A stretch of 64,000 nt of DNA from Thalassospira profundimaris WP0211 (GCF_000300275.1 NZ_AMRN01000003.1:1-64000), one strand, 5' to 3'. Positions 24,524 through 34,930 are shown, counted from the stretch's first letter. Numbers and translations are program-made. The notes: generated by a model not told the origin, from the letters alone.

Positions 24524-26530
24524 TTACATGAAGTTTCGCGGGATTGTCTTTTCCCAGGTCTTTTCAAAGATCTGTTCACTGCCCTCATAGCCAATCACCC
24601 AGGCCGACACATACCAATTGTCGCGGTCACATGTCAGTTCTGCGTGGCAATCTGTCCGCACTGACCAGTCATCACGTTCCAGATCGCAGGTCCAGGCGGC
24701 TTCACCCTTAACCGAAGTCGGATCAAGCGGGTTGATCGTCCAGGTTTCGCTGCGCACTTCGCGGGTCGACAGGCGTGAGTCCGGATGCTCAAAAAGACCG
24801 GTATCTTCATAGATGCGATAACGGGTTTCGTTCTGCGTCAGATTGCGCTGAACACTGCGTTCCGTCCGGCCCGGTTTGTGTTCAATATATTTGGGCAGCG
24901 GATCGGGATTGTCGGGTTCCTTGACCTCAATCTTCTCGTGCGCGCCAAGCAGCGGCAGGTCAAACGCAATCGAAGACGGTGCAATGGTCAGACCCGCGTC
25001 AAACGGCGGCGGCAGGATCATTGGCCAATAGGATGTCGACAGTGCAAGCCGCATGCGATGCCCGGCGTTGAAGCGATAACCGCAGGCATCAAGCACCAGC
25101 GTGATGGTGACTTTCTGGCCACGCGGCATTGGCTTGGGGTCGGCATAATTGGCTTCAAGGTCGCGATGGGCAAGGTTCAGCACCCCGAACGATACGCGGG
25201 TTGCTGTACCATCAGGATGGACATCGACCAGACGTGCGCACAGGTTCGACCAGTCTGCATCGCATTCCAGATCAACGCGCAAAACCGGACGCCCCAGAAG
25301 GTCAATCTCGGCCTCTAGCGGTGCGGTTTCAAAGACCAGCGATCCAGCGTCATCAGGACGCTGATCAATGGCCATTTCGGCATCGGGTTTCAGCGTGAAA
25401 TATTCGCCCGATGCGGTTCCGGTATCGAGCGGTGATTTCAAATAGATGTCGGCCGCAGGGGCACTTTCGTCACCTGCCTCGAAGGAGAGCCTGCCGTCAT
25501 TGACATAGACGGTCTTGGTTTCGGGCTGCGTCCATGTGTCTTTGGCGATCCAGAAGCCCGGATCAAAGTCACGCCGCGGGGCCGGTTTGGGGCCATCCAG
25601 GATATAGGCGCGCATCTGCGGCAGCTCGTCGATGCCGTTATCATCACCCCGCAGCCATTTGTTCCACCATTTGATGGCTTCGCCCGTAAAGTCGGCACGC
25701 GGCTTTGGCCAGGCGAAATGCGGATATTTGTGCACCCATGGGCCGATCAGGGCCTTCGCGCGATCGGGCATACCTTCAATCGCGCGTATTGGCGTGTTGC
25801 GATAGCCATCCGCCCACCCGGCCAGAACCATCGACGGGATTTGGACGGCATCAAAATCCTCGCAGATCGAGGCATGTTTCCAGAAATCATCGCGGGTCTG
25901 GTGTTGAAGCCATTCTTCCAAAAAGAACGGTTCTTCCTTCAGGCGGTGCAGCCACATTGCCCGCCAGTCATCACCCACCAATGCAGGGTCAGGTGAGCGT
26001 GACTGATAGGCCAGCATTGTGCCTGCCCATGACAGTTGTGCTGAGAGATGACAGCCATTTTTATAGTGAATGTCGTCGTTATAGCGGTCCACCGTTGATG
26101 CGATGGAAATCACCGCCTTGAGCGCAGGCGGATTGAGGGCGGCAACCTGCAGGCAGTTAAATCCGCCCCAGGAAATCCCCATCATACCAACCGATCCGTT
26201 GCACCACGGCTGATCGGCAATCCATGCAATCAGCTCACAGGCATTGGCCAGCTCAAGTTCGGTATATTCACCGTCAATCACACCATCAGATTCACCTGAT
26301 CCGCGAATATCAATGCGTACGCCGGCAATGCCGGCCTTGGCAAATTCGGGATAGGTCGACTCATCGCGCGCACAGGTCCCATCACCCTTGCGATAGGGCA
26401 GAAATTCAAACACTGCCGGAACCGGATCGTTTTCGGTATTTTCGGGCATCCACATGCGTGCGGCCAGTCGGGTGCCGTCGGCGATGGTGATAAAGGTGTT
26501 TTCAATAACAGTGAAATTTCTGTCGGACAT
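24524..26530 (-). CDS. CocE/NonD (S15-like) hydrolase
   Basis: The product has 668 residues. The N-terminal alpha/beta-hydrolase domain has GVRIDIRGSGESDG (about 72-85) and nucleophile motif GISWGG (Ser near 124). A C-terminal jelly-roll domain (about 340-560, with MRLALSTSYWP) is typical of X-Pro dipeptidyl peptidases, cocaine esterase and glutaryl-7-ACA acylase relatives. There is no signal peptide, so it acts in the cytoplasm. It lies just downstream of a peptide-type ABC importer on the same strand, behind a terminator. Hydrolysis of an imported peptide or ester is a reasonable guess. Confidence 0.82.
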   Translation of the reverse strand: MSDRNFTVIENTFITIADGTRLAARMWMPENTENDPVPAVFEFLPYRKGDGTCARDESTYPEFAKAGIAGVRIDIRGSGESDGVIDGEYTELELANACELIAWIADQPWCNGSVGMMGISWGGFNCLQVAALNPPALKAVISIASTVDRYNDDIHYKNGCHLSAQLSWAGTMLAYQSRSPDPALVGDDWRAMWLHRLKEEPFFLEEWLQHQTRDDFWKHASICEDFDAVQIPSMVLAGWADGYRNTPIRAIEGMPDRAKALIGPWVHKYPHFAWPKPRADFTGEAIKWWNKWLRGDDNGIDELPQMRAYILDGPKPAPRRDFDPGFWIAKDTWTQPETKTVYVNDGRLSFEAGDESAPAADIYLKSPLDTGTASGEYFTLKPDAEMAIDQRPDDAGSLVFETAPLEAEIDLLGRPVLRVDLECDADWSNLCARLVDVHPDGTATRVSFGVLNLAHRDLEANYADPKPMPRGQKVTITLVLDACGYRFNAGHRMRLALSTSYWPMILPPPFDAGLTIAPSSIAFDLPLLGAHEKIEVKEPDNPDPLPKYIEHKPGRTERSVQRNLTQNETRYRIYEDTGLFEHPDSRLSTREVRSETWTINPLDPTSVKGEAAWTCDLERDDWSVRTDCHAELTCDRDNWYVSAWVIGYEGSEQIFEKTWEKTIPRNFM

Positions 26531-26572
26531 ATTGGGGCGTGGTCCTTTGGAGTGGTTATGTGGGGCTTATTC

Positions 26573-26607
26573 AAAAAGGCGGCCCATGATCCGGGCCGCC
26601 TTTTTTT
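26573..26607. terminator. Terminator of the ABC importer operon
   Basis: Perfect stem GGCGGCCC/GGGCCGCC with T-runs on both strands. It separates the importer genes from the hydrolase gene, which then needs its own promoter or read-through. Confidence 0.85.
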
Positions 26608-26622
26608 GTTTTTGCACGGTTT

Positions 26623-28254
26623 TTAGTGACCGGCACTTTCCATTTTGCGCGTGGCCAGAACTTTTTCCAGCCAGCCCAGTTCCATTTCCGGCACCGATTT
26701 CAAAAGAAGGTCGGTGTAATCGTCAAATGGCGGGTTCAGGACTTCGGACCGCGGGCCGAAATCGACCAGCTTGCCCTGCAGCATCACCGCAACAGAATCG
26801 GCAATTGCACGCACAATTGCGATGTCATGGGTGATGAACAGATAGGATACCTGACGTTCTTTCTGCAGACGCAGCAAAAGATCAAGGATGCCTTCGGCCA
26901 CCAGCGGATCAAGAGCTGAGGTCGGCTCGTCACACAGGATCAGTTCCGGCTGTGCGGCCAGGGCACGCGCGATCGCCACACGTTGTTTCTGCCCGCCGGA
27001 AAGTTCGGCCGGATAGCGGTCATAGAAGGCTTCACCCATCTCGATTTCATCAAGAAGTTTGATGACTTCCTTTTTGCGTTCCGCACCACGCTTGCCGAAA
27101 TAGAACTGCAACGGACGACCGATGATCTGCCCGACGGTCTGGCGCGGGTTCATCGCGGTATCCGCCATTTGATAGATCAGCTGAATACGTCGCAAGTGAT
27201 CGCGTGACCGGTCCTTTTGGGCGTTGGACAGTTCCTCGTCACCGAATGTGACGCTGCCCTGGAAGGGCGGCAGCAACCCGGTGATGACGCGGGCCAGTGT
27301 CGATTTACCCGAACCGGATTCCCCCACCACAGCCAGTGTCTGACCACGCGGCACATGCAGCGATACGTCATGAAGAACCTGCACCCCGTTGCCATAGGCC
27401 GCCGAGATGTTTTCAACTTTCAGCAACGCATCGGACTGATCGCGCGCTTCGGTCTGTTTGGTCTGACGCACATTGACCAGCGCCTTGGTATATTCCTGAC
27501 GCGGGTTTTCAATGATCTGCTGGACAGGGCCATATTCGACGGTTTCGCCATTGCGCAGCACCATGATGTCATCCGAAATCTGGGCGACAACGGCCAGATC
27601 ATGGGTGATGTAAAGGGCGGCTGTGCCGGTCATTTCAATCGCATTCTTGATCGCGGCCAGAACGTCGATCTGGGTTGTCACGTCAAGGGCGGTGGTTGGT
27701 TCGTCAAAGACAATCAATTCCGGTTTGGAACACAGTGCCATGGCGGTCATGGCACGTTGCAGCTGTCCACCCGATACCTGATGCGGGAACCGGTTGCCGA
27801 AATTCTTGGGGTCTGGAAGACCCAGAATTTCAAACAGGTAGTCGGCCCGTTTGCGGGCTTCGTCACGGCTCATCAGGCCGTGTTCGACCGTGGCCTCAAT
27901 CACCTGATCGCCCAGCTTGTGCGCCGGGTTAAACGATGCCGCTGCCGATTGGGCAACGTAACAGACACGTGCCCCGCGGATTTTGCGGATCCCCTTTTTA
28001 TCCAGCGGTAGGATGTCCTGGCCATCAAGCAGGACTTCACCGCCGGTAATGCGCACACCTCCCCGGCCATAGGCAAGGGCCGCAAGGCCAATGGTGGATT
28101 TGCCCGCACCAGATTCCCCGATCAGGCCAAGGACCTTGCCCTTTTGCAGATCAAAGGACACACCATGGACGATCTCAATATCCATCGGGGCTTCACCCGG
28201 CGGGAAGATGGTCGCGCCAATGCGCAGATCGCGTACCGATAAAAGATCAGACAT
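26623..28254 (-). CDS. Peptide-type ABC transporter, fused double ATPase
   Basis: The product has 543 residues and contains two complete ATPase domains, equal to DppD and DppF in tandem. Each has a Walker A (GESGAGKST about 43-51; GESGSGKST about 309-317), a signature ([19 protein letters not shown]) and Walker B ([16 protein letters not shown]). It powers uptake through the two permeases encoded directly upstream, overlapping the first by 8 nt. Fused ATPases of this kind are common in dipeptide/oligopeptide/nickel-type importers and in YejF. Confidence 0.92.
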   Translation of the reverse strand: MSDLLSVRDLRIGATIFPPGEAPMDIEIVHGVSFDLQKGKVLGLIGESGAGKSTIGLAALAYGRGGVRITGGEVLLDGQDILPLDKKGIRKIRGARVCYVAQSAAASFNPAHKLGDQVIEATVEHGLMSRDEARKRADYLFEILGLPDPKNFGNRFPHQVSGGQLQRAMTAMALCSKPELIVFDEPTTALDVTTQIDVLAAIKNAIEMTGTAALYITHDLAVVAQISDDIMVLRNGETVEYGPVQQIIENPRQEYTKALVNVRQTKQTEARDQSDALLKVENISAAYGNGVQVLHDVSLHVPRGQTLAVVGESGSGKSTLARVITGLLPPFQGSVTFGDEELSNAQKDRSRDHLRRIQLIYQMADTAMNPRQTVGQIIGRPLQFYFGKRGAERKKEVIKLLDEIEMGEAFYDRYPAELSGGQKQRVAIARALAAQPELILCDEPTSALDPLVAEGILDLLLRLQKERQVSYLFITHDIAIVRAIADSVAVMLQGKLVDFGPRSEVLNPPFDDYTDLLLKSVPEMELGWLEKVLATRKMESAGH

Positions 28255-29074
28255 CGCCGCGGCCTCCTTTCAGGCTGGAAGTACGTTTCAGCAACCAGTC
28301 GACAACCATGTTGACACAGACAGCCAGGGCCGCAATCGCGCCACCCGGAATAAGGGCGGCCTGAATGCCAAAGATGATGCCATCCTTGTTGTCCTTGACC
28401 ATGCCACCCCAGTCGGCGGCGGGTGGTTGAATGCCAAGGCCGAGGAAGGAAAGCGTCGACAGGAACAGGATCGAAAAGGCGAAACGCAGCCCGAATTCCG
28501 CCAGAAGCGGCGACAGCGTATTGGGCAGAATTTCACGGAAGATGATCCACATCCGGCCTTCACCGCGCAGTTTCGCGGCCTCGACAAATTCCATTACCGC
28601 AACGTCAAGCGCGACTGCACGGCCCAGACGATAGACACGCGTTGAGTCGAGAATGGCCATTACGGCAATCAGGATGAAGATGTTTTGCGGCAGGACTGCC
28701 AGCACCACGAGGGCGAAAATCAGGGTCGGGATCGACATCATCAAGTCGTTCAGACGCGACAGTCCCTGATCAATCGGGCCACCGGAAACAGCGGCCGTGA
28801 AGCTCAGGAAAATGCCGATGGAAAACGACAGGATCGATGCCGCAAGCGACACAAACAGGGTTGTCTGCGCACCGTAAATCAGGCGTGACAGAAGATCACG
28901 GCCAAGGTTGTCGGTGCCCAGAAGATAAAGGTCACTGGCCGGTTCCCAAACGCCCGCAACAATTTCGCGTTCCCCATAGGGCGCGATGAGCGGGGCAAAG
29001 ACAGCACAGCCAAAAGCAAACAGAATGCCCAGAATTCCGATCCAGGCGGTCAGCGGGATTTCACGTAATCTCAT
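28247..29074 (-). CDS. Peptide-type ABC transporter permease (DppC-like)
   Basis: The product has 275 residues and about six membrane helices. An N-terminal TM (about 9-30) is followed by the DppC hallmark YLLGTDNLGRDLLSRLIYGA and the EAA loop EAAKLRGEGRMWIIFREILPN that contacts the ATPase. The stop overlaps the ATPase gene and the start overlaps the DppB-like gene by 4 nt, so all three are coupled. Confidence 0.92.
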   Translation of the reverse strand: MRLREIPLTAWIGILGILFAFGCAVFAPLIAPYGEREIVAGVWEPASDLYLLGTDNLGRDLLSRLIYGAQTTLFVSLAASILSFSIGIFLSFTAAVSGGPIDQGLSRLNDLMMSIPTLIFALVVLAVLPQNIFILIAVMAILDSTRVYRLGRAVALDVAVMEFVEAAKLRGEGRMWIIFREILPNTLSPLLAEFGLRFAFSILFLSTLSFLGLGIQPPAADWGGMVKDNKDGIIFGIQAALIPGGAIAALAVCVNMVVDWLLKRTSSLKGGRGDV

Positions 29075-30078
29075 CGCGGATGCCTCAGTCTCGGATTGGC
29101 GACAATGGCGACGATATCGGCCACCATATTGAGCAGGATATACACCGCCGCAAAGATAAGCCCACAGGCCTGCACGACGGGCATGTCACGCACTGTCACG
29201 GCATCAACCATATACTGGCCCATGCCGGGATAGACGAAGACAACCTCGACCACGACAACACCCACCACCAGATAGGCAAGGTTAAGCGCAACCACGTTGA
29301 CAATCGGGGCGATTGCGTTGGGGGCCGCGTGTTTGACGATCGCCTTGAAGGCGCCAAGGCCTTTAAGCTCGGCCGTTTCCATGTAGGCCGATGACATCAC
29401 ACTGATGATGGCTGCACGGGTCATGCGCATCATATGTGCGAGCACCACCATCACCAGTGTTGCCGTCGGCAGGGCAATGGCGGCCAGTCGTTCTGACCAG
29501 CTCATATTGTCATAGACCGTGGACGGGAAGGTCGCGACCCCCATCTGAACGGCAAAGAACACAATCAGGATATAGCCGATGAAGAATTCCGGCAGGGAGA
29601 TCGCGGCAAGCGACAGAACGTTGATCACGCGATCAGGAATACGGTTGCGATAGTGAACCGCCACCATGCCAAGCCCGACCGCAAGCGGCACCGAGATCGC
29701 CGCGGCGAAGAACGCAAGAAACAGCGAGTTGCCAAGGCGTTTGGTGATTTGTTCGGTCACCGGCGCACCACTGGCCCAGCTGTTGCCAAAGTCGCCTTGA
29801 ACAACGCCGCCAAGCCATTCGAAATAGCGGGTGGTAATCGGGCGATCCAGGCCAAGGTCGGCGCGGATATTGGCAATCGCCTGCGGTGTTGCAGACTGAC
29901 CAAGATAGGTTTCGGCAAAATCGCCCGGAAGGGCTTCGACTCCGGCAAAAATCAGAATTGATACAGCCCAGAGCAACAACAAACTCAAACCCAGACGTTC
30001 GGCAATCAGTACCGATAACGGATGGGTTTCTTTCAGTCTGTGTCGCGTGGCTCGTACGCCGGCCAAGGGATTGGCCAT
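29071..30078 (-). CDS. Peptide-type ABC transporter permease (DppB-like)
   Basis: The product has 335 residues from ATG 30078; an in-frame GTG at 30084 is also possible because a strong GGGGGAG lies just before it. It has six predicted membrane helices, the DppB hallmark GLDRPITTRYFEWL in the first loop, and the EAA region METAELKGLGAFKAIVKHAAPN. It forms the inner-membrane channel with the DppC-like partner. Confidence 0.9.
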   Translation of the reverse strand: MANPLAGVRATRHRLKETHPLSVLIAERLGLSLLLLWAVSILIFAGVEALPGDFAETYLGQSATPQAIANIRADLGLDRPITTRYFEWLGGVVQGDFGNSWASGAPVTEQITKRLGNSLFLAFFAAAISVPLAVGLGMVAVHYRNRIPDRVINVLSLAAISLPEFFIGYILIVFFAVQMGVATFPSTVYDNMSWSERLAAIALPTATLVMVVLAHMMRMTRAAIISVMSSAYMETAELKGLGAFKAIVKHAAPNAIAPIVNVVALNLAYLVVGVVVVEVVFVYPGMGQYMVDAVTVRDMPVVQACGLIFAAVYILLNMVADIVAIVANPRLRHPR

Positions 30079-30205
30079 GAACACATACTCCCCCTTAATG
30101 GCCTGAACGGAAATTCAAGACGGGTGGGACGGCAAAGGATCATTTGCCTCCATCTGGAAATTTCGATCAGACCATGTGTCAAACAAACAGGCGAACAACA
30201 AGACG

Positions 30206-30234
30206 GGGACCACGGTCAAACCAACCGTGATCCC
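30206..30234 (-). terminator. Intercistronic hairpin after the binding-protein gene
   Basis: An 11-bp stem (GGGACCACGGT/ACCGTGATCCC, one wobble) lies between the substrate-binding-protein gene and the permease gene. With no strong T-run it is better read as an attenuator or 3'-end stabiliser that lets the binding protein be made in excess. Confidence 0.55.
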
Positions 30235-30274
30235 GCAAGTCTTCAATCATCGGGATGCAATGCACCCCGGCTGA

Positions 30275-31864
30275 TTAGCTGTTGATCCACAAACGTGTCG
30301 CTACATAACCGTTCGACATGTCGTTCCCGATGTCATCGACAAAGCCGGAAACGTTGGTCGTGGTTGCGTTCACGAAGTCATTGAACATCGGCAGGATAAG
30401 ACCACCAGTGTCACGGACCATCAGTGCCATGTCGTGATACATTTCCTTACGCTTGGCCTGATCAAGCTCAGCACGTGCTTCGAGAAGGATCTTGTCGAAG
30501 TCGGTGTTGAAGAAGCGGGTGTCGTTCCAGTCAGCACTCGACAGATAGGCCGTCGAATACATCTGGTCCTGGGTCGGACGACCACCCCAGTAAGAGGTCG
30601 AGAACGGCTGAACGTTCCAGACGTTTGACCAGTAACCGTCACCCGGCTCACGTTTGATTTCGATGTCGATCCCGGCCTTTTTCGCGGTTTCCTGATAGAG
30701 AACCGCCGCATCAACAGCACCCGGGAAGGCGACGTCAGACGTGCGCAGAAGAACCGAACCGTCATGGCCGGACTTCTTGAAGTGGAAGGCTGCCTTGTCC
30801 GGATCATAGGAACGCTGTTCGATGCCTTCCGGGAACAGGGCATAGGTTTCGTTGATCGGGAAGTCATTGCCGACCTTGCCGTAACCACCAAGGATCTTCT
30901 CGACCATGGTTTCGCGGTCCATCGCGTATTTCAGCGCCAGACGCAGGTCGTTATTGTCAAACGGTGCGGTGTTGCAATGCATGATGAAGACATAGTGGCC
31001 ACGGCCCGAAGTGGTCTGAATTTCGACATTCGGTGCACGTTTCAGAAGGCCAACGGTCTTCGGATCAACGCGGTTGATGAAGTGAACCTGACCCGATGAC
31101 AGGGCTGCCATACGTGCGGTCGCATCGTTCATCACGATCATTTCGACGGAATCAACAAAGCCGCGATCGGTGCGCCAGTCATTTTCGTTTTTCACAAACG
31201 TTGCGCGCACACCGGCTTCGAAGTTGTCGATCTTGAACGGACCGGTACCGATACCGGCATTCGGATTGTCATAACCGCCGCCCGGCTGGATCACGAGGTG
31301 ATAGTCACTCAGCAGCAGCGGAAGATCAGCGTTGCCTTCCGAAAGCGTCAGAACAAGATCGCCGCCCTTGTTTTCGATGCCCTTGATCGAGCCCAGAACA
31401 CCCAGTGCGCCGGACTCGGACTTTTCGTCGGTGTGGCGGTTCAGGGTTTTGACAACATCGTCGATGGTCAGTTCGGAGCCGTCATGGAATTCGACACCTT
31501 TGCGGATTTTGAACGTCCAGACAGATGCATCGGCATTCGGTTCCCAGGATTCTGCAAGCGACGGTACGGCAAGGCCGCTGGTCGGGTGCGATTCAACCAG
31601 GGTGTCGCCCCAGTTACGGTTCATGGCAAAGGTGAATTGCGAAGAGGATTTTGCCGGATCAATAACGTCGGTCGAAGCCCCGCCCTGAAGGCCAAGTTTC
31701 AGATGCCCGCCGCGCTTGGGTTCCTGTGCCATGGCAGCCTTGCCATAGAGGCTTGTGGCAGCGGCAAGGGTCAGGCCGGCGGCCATCGAACGGCCGATGA
31801 ATTCACGACGGTTCATTTCAGATGCTGTGACGCGTGACGCGAAATACTTGATAGGGTCAGTCAT
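30275..31864 (-). CDS. Peptide-type ABC transporter substrate-binding protein, Tat-exported
   Basis: The product has 529 residues of the SBP family 5 (DppA/OppA). The N-terminus carries a twin-arginine signal, NRREFIGRS (about residues 18-26), a hydrophobic stretch and a cleavage site near AMA|QE, so it is exported folded. Family features include LAESWEPNADASVWTFKIRKGVEFHDG and GTGPFKIDNFE. It captures the ligand in the periplasm and heads the operon with the two permeases and the fused ATPase. The ligand may be a peptide or another small solute; family 5 proteins are too diverse to tell. Confidence 0.9.
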   Translation of the reverse strand: MTDPIKYFASRVTASEMNRREFIGRSMAAGLTLAAATSLYGKAAMAQEPKRGGHLKLGLQGGASTDVIDPAKSSSQFTFAMNRNWGDTLVESHPTSGLAVPSLAESWEPNADASVWTFKIRKGVEFHDGSELTIDDVVKTLNRHTDEKSESGALGVLGSIKGIENKGGDLVLTLSEGNADLPLLLSDYHLVIQPGGGYDNPNAGIGTGPFKIDNFEAGVRATFVKNENDWRTDRGFVDSVEMIVMNDATARMAALSSGQVHFINRVDPKTVGLLKRAPNVEIQTTSGRGHYVFIMHCNTAPFDNNDLRLALKYAMDRETMVEKILGGYGKVGNDFPINETYALFPEGIEQRSYDPDKAAFHFKKSGHDGSVLLRTSDVAFPGAVDAAVLYQETAKKAGIDIEIKREPGDGYWSNVWNVQPFSTSYWGGRPTQDQMYSTAYLSSADWNDTRFFNTDFDKILLEARAELDQAKRKEMYHDMALMVRDTGGLILPMFNDFVNATTTNVSGFVDDIGNDMSNGYVATRLWINS

Positions 31865-32724
31865 CCCTGTTCCTTCTCTGATGCTTTTGATTTTGCTGAA
31901 TTATTTTAATGGTGTGGCAGATCCTACCCGCGATTTGGTTGTGCTTCGTTGTGCAGGTTGGGGTGTCGTTCAGACACAAACGGGCATGCAGCATGAAGAT
32001 GTGCTGTTGCGCCATGGCACCGTTATTGCGCAGTTGATCAACTCCCCCGTTGGCCACAATAATTTTCCCTTTCGGGTATGTGCACGGCCATGGATGCCTG
32101 CCTTTCACAAGACGGATCCAGCAAATATGTCCATTCAGAACTTATGGTGTTCTGATCTGGAGGCACATGTTGTGTGGGACAGACAGTGCACAAATCGCGC
32201 ACATCGTGACACGAGTTTGGGGGCTTCATCAAGCCAAGTGCGCATGACCGTGCGATTTTTCGGCATCCGGGGATAGAGTTTCGCCATTCGAAACTCTCTG
32301 AAAAATAGAATAGAAATCCGATGGATTTTGCCAAGAAACGCCTTGCCAATTAAGGGGTTTACGGGTGGAAAAGCTGATGGCGTGGATAGGCCGATTTAGA
32401 GCGAGAAAAATTTTTTAAAATTTTCAAGTTCGAACATCGAAAATTCGCTTAAAGGCACCGGATGTTCTGTTTGGAAACCTGAAAAATAATCATTTGGCGA
32501 TTCGACTTTAGGCGCAGTTTCCCAATGTGGTCAGGTCAATTTTCGGCAACGAGTACTGTCAAACGGTGTGACGGAATTTTACGGCAAATATTGCAGCATT
32601 GCTTGTGCGCACTTTCGAAAGCCCGTTTTTGATTTTGCTGACCGTCAATGTTAGGTTCTTTTCGCTGCCCTGATATTTCGTGAAACCACGGACTTCAGGG
32701 GTGGTGCACATAACGGAGGAATGA
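31865..32724. other. Long gene-free region upstream of the stress protein gene
   Basis: This 860-bp stretch holds no convincing gene; short frames in it have no ribosome site and no recognisable product. The left part must contain the promoter of the ABC operon and the right part that of the stress-protein/BCCT pair. An A/T-rich block near 32,405-32,432 (AAAAATTTTTTAAAATTTTC) could be bent DNA or an UP element. No small RNA or riboswitch is recognisable by eye. Confidence 0.35.
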
Positions 32725-33138
32725 ATGTATCAGAAGATGCTCGTGCCTGTCGATTTGGCCCACGTTGAAAAATTGGATAAAGCAATTAAAACGGCGGTCG
32801 ATCTAGCCAAGCATTACAAGGCCGAGATAAGCCTTCTAGGTGTCGGTACCAATACGCCGTCATCGGTGGCCCATACGCCAAAGGAATTTGAACAGAAACT
32901 TCAGGCGTTCGCCGAAGATCTGGCGTCCAAGCATGGTGTAAGCACCAAGGCGGTCGTGCATATTTCGCATGATCCGGCAGTGGATCTCAGCAAGGAACTT
33001 GTCGCCAAGGCCGACGAGCTTGGTGCCGACGTCATCGTCATGGCATCGCATGTGCCCGGTATTGCGGACCACATTTTTGCGTCTCATGGCGGATATGTCG
33101 CGTCCCACTCGGATCTTTCTGTATTCCTCGTGCGTTAG
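32725..33138 (+). CDS. Universal stress protein family protein
   Basis: The product has 137 residues, one USP domain. The start reads MYQKMLVPVDLAHVEK and has GGAGG about 7 nt upstream. The C-terminal ATP-binding pattern is visible in MASHVPGIADHIFASHGGYVA, with the typical final strand SVFLVR. It precedes the BCCT transporter by 64 bp on the same strand. USPs paired with transporters can regulate them by binding AMP or ATP, as TeaD does for the ectoine TRAP system, so a regulatory role on the BCCT carrier is plausible but inferred. Confidence 0.88.
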   Translation: MYQKMLVPVDLAHVEKLDKAIKTAVDLAKHYKAEISLLGVGTNTPSSVAHTPKEFEQKLQAFAEDLASKHGVSTKAVVHISHDPAVDLSKELVAKADELGADVIVMASHVPGIADHIFASHGGYVASHSDLSVFLVR

Positions 33139-33202
33139 AGGATGCGGACGAACCTTTACGGCTAGGGGTAGCTGTATATTCATTTAACCTAGGGAGTTTC
33201 AA

Positions 33203-34873
33203 ATGGGGTCTGAAGCTGACACGGGCATTGAAAGCCCGGACGGTGCAGCGAACCCGATTGATACAGAATATGAAATCGGGCAAGACAATATCCAAGCAGA
33301 GATCGGGCCATTTGGACTGGATGTCCATAACCCGGTCTTTCTGATTTCGGGTCTTGCGATTGTTGCATTCGTCTTTCTCACCCTGGCCTTTCAGGAAAGT
33401 GTCGGGCCGATGTTCAACGACCTGCGTGGTTGGCTGACATCGTCGCTTGACTGGTTCTTCCTGTCTGCTGCCAACGTATTTGTTGTGTTGTGTCTGTTTC
33501 TGATTGTCTCGCCGCTCGGTCGTGTGCGCCTTGGCGGTGCGGATGCAACACCGGATTATTCCTATGCCGGCTGGTTTGCCATGCTGTTTGCTGCAGGCAT
33601 GGGCATCGGTCTTATGTTCTATGGCGTGTCAGAACCGATTTCGCACTTCACATCCTCGATGGGTGGAATTGCTGTCGGTGAAGATGGTCTTCGCACCGAC
33701 TGGGCGCCGCTTGGTGCGGCCGCCGGGGATGCCGATGCTGCATTTGATCTTGGCATGGCTGCAACCATCTTCCACTGGGGTCTTCACCCATGGGCGATCT
33801 ATGCCACTGTCGCGCTGGCACTGGCACTGTTTTCCTTTAACAAGGGCCTGCCGCTGACCATTCGTTCGATCTTCTATCCGATCTTTGGCGAACGTGTTTG
33901 GGGCTGGACCGGTCACCTGATTGATATTCTGGCGGTGTTCGCGACCCTGTTTGGTCTTGCAACTTCGCTTGGCTTCGGTGCGGAACAGGCCAATGCCGGG
34001 CTTGATTACCTGTTTGGCATTTCGGTTTCCGATACATCGAAGGTTTTCCTGATTGTCGGGATTACCGGTGTTGCACTTATTTCGGTGCTGGCGGGTCTTG
34101 ATGCCGGGGTGAAGCGTCTGTCGGAAATCAACATGATCCTTGCAGCACTTCTGTTGCTGTTTGTGGTTCTGGTTGGTCCGACGATGGAAATCATCACCGG
34201 CTTCTTCTCGAGCCTGCTGTCATATGCACAATATCTTCCGGCACTTTCAAACCCGGTCGGTCGTGAAGACGCCAACTTCAGTCAGGGCTGGACGTCCTTC
34301 TATTGGGCGTGGTGGATTTCCTGGTCACCGTTTGTCGGCATGTTCATTGCGCGTGTTTCGCGTGGTCGTACCGTGCGTGAATTCATCACCTGCGTTCTGA
34401 TTATTCCGTCGCTGGTGTGTGTTCTGTGGATGACGGCCTTTGGCGGCACCGCTGTGCATATGGTAACCGAAGGCGTTACCGCAATTGCCGAAGCAGGTCT
34501 TCCGATCAAACTGTTCACCATGCTTGATCAGCTGCCGCTGCAAGCCATCACGTCCTTCATCGGGATCGTTCTGGTGATCGTGTTCTTCGTGACCTCGTCT
34601 GACTCTGGCTCGCTTGTGATTGATACCATCACCGCAGGCGGCAAAGTCGATGCACCGGTCCCGCAGCGTGTCTTCTGGTGCACCTTCGAAGGTCTGGTTG
34701 CAATTGCATTGCTGCTGGGTGGTGGTCTTGGATCATTGCAGGCGATGGCGGTTTCGACCGGATTCCCGTTTGCGATTGTCCTTCTGATGGCCTGCTATTC
34801 GATCATTCAGGGTCTGCGGACCGAACCCAAGGCCGTCGGTGCCAATTCCGAGGCAACGGTCAGCAAGGACTAG
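33203..34873 (+). CDS. BCCT-family betaine/carnitine/choline transporter
   Basis: The product has 556 residues and about twelve membrane helices. Its hallmarks are GMGIGLMFYGVSEPISHF and the tryptophan-rich substrate segment FYWAWWISWSPFVGMFIARVSRGRTVREF. The N-terminal tail (about 45 residues) and C-terminal tail are short, unlike the long osmosensing tail of BetP. It imports quaternary amines by ion coupling. Its ligand could feed the carnitine and betaine genes at 7-21 kb. It is co-directional with the stress protein gene and ends at a terminator. Confidence 0.92.
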   Translation: MGSEADTGIESPDGAANPIDTEYEIGQDNIQAEIGPFGLDVHNPVFLISGLAIVAFVFLTLAFQESVGPMFNDLRGWLTSSLDWFFLSAANVFVVLCLFLIVSPLGRVRLGGADATPDYSYAGWFAMLFAAGMGIGLMFYGVSEPISHFTSSMGGIAVGEDGLRTDWAPLGAAAGDADAAFDLGMAATIFHWGLHPWAIYATVALALALFSFNKGLPLTIRSIFYPIFGERVWGWTGHLIDILAVFATLFGLATSLGFGAEQANAGLDYLFGISVSDTSKVFLIVGITGVALISVLAGLDAGVKRLSEINMILAALLLLFVVLVGPTMEIITGFFSSLLSYAQYLPALSNPVGREDANFSQGWTSFYWAWWISWSPFVGMFIARVSRGRTVREFITCVLIIPSLVCVLWMTAFGGTAVHMVTEGVTAIAEAGLPIKLFTMLDQLPLQAITSFIGIVLVIVFFVTSSDSGSLVIDTITAGGKVDAPVPQRVFWCTFEGLVAIALLLGGGLGSLQAMAVSTGFPFAIVLLMACYSIIQGLRTEPKAVGANSEATVSKD

Positions 34874-34930
34874 AATATCGACATATGCGTATCTCGCCGT
34901 TTGGCGGTTATGATACCTGATCAAAGAAAA

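Noticed and set aside
31755-32276. Open frame of about 173 codons upstream of the binding-protein gene
   Set aside because: It overlaps the start of a certain gene on the opposite strand, has no ribosome site and looks like random translation.
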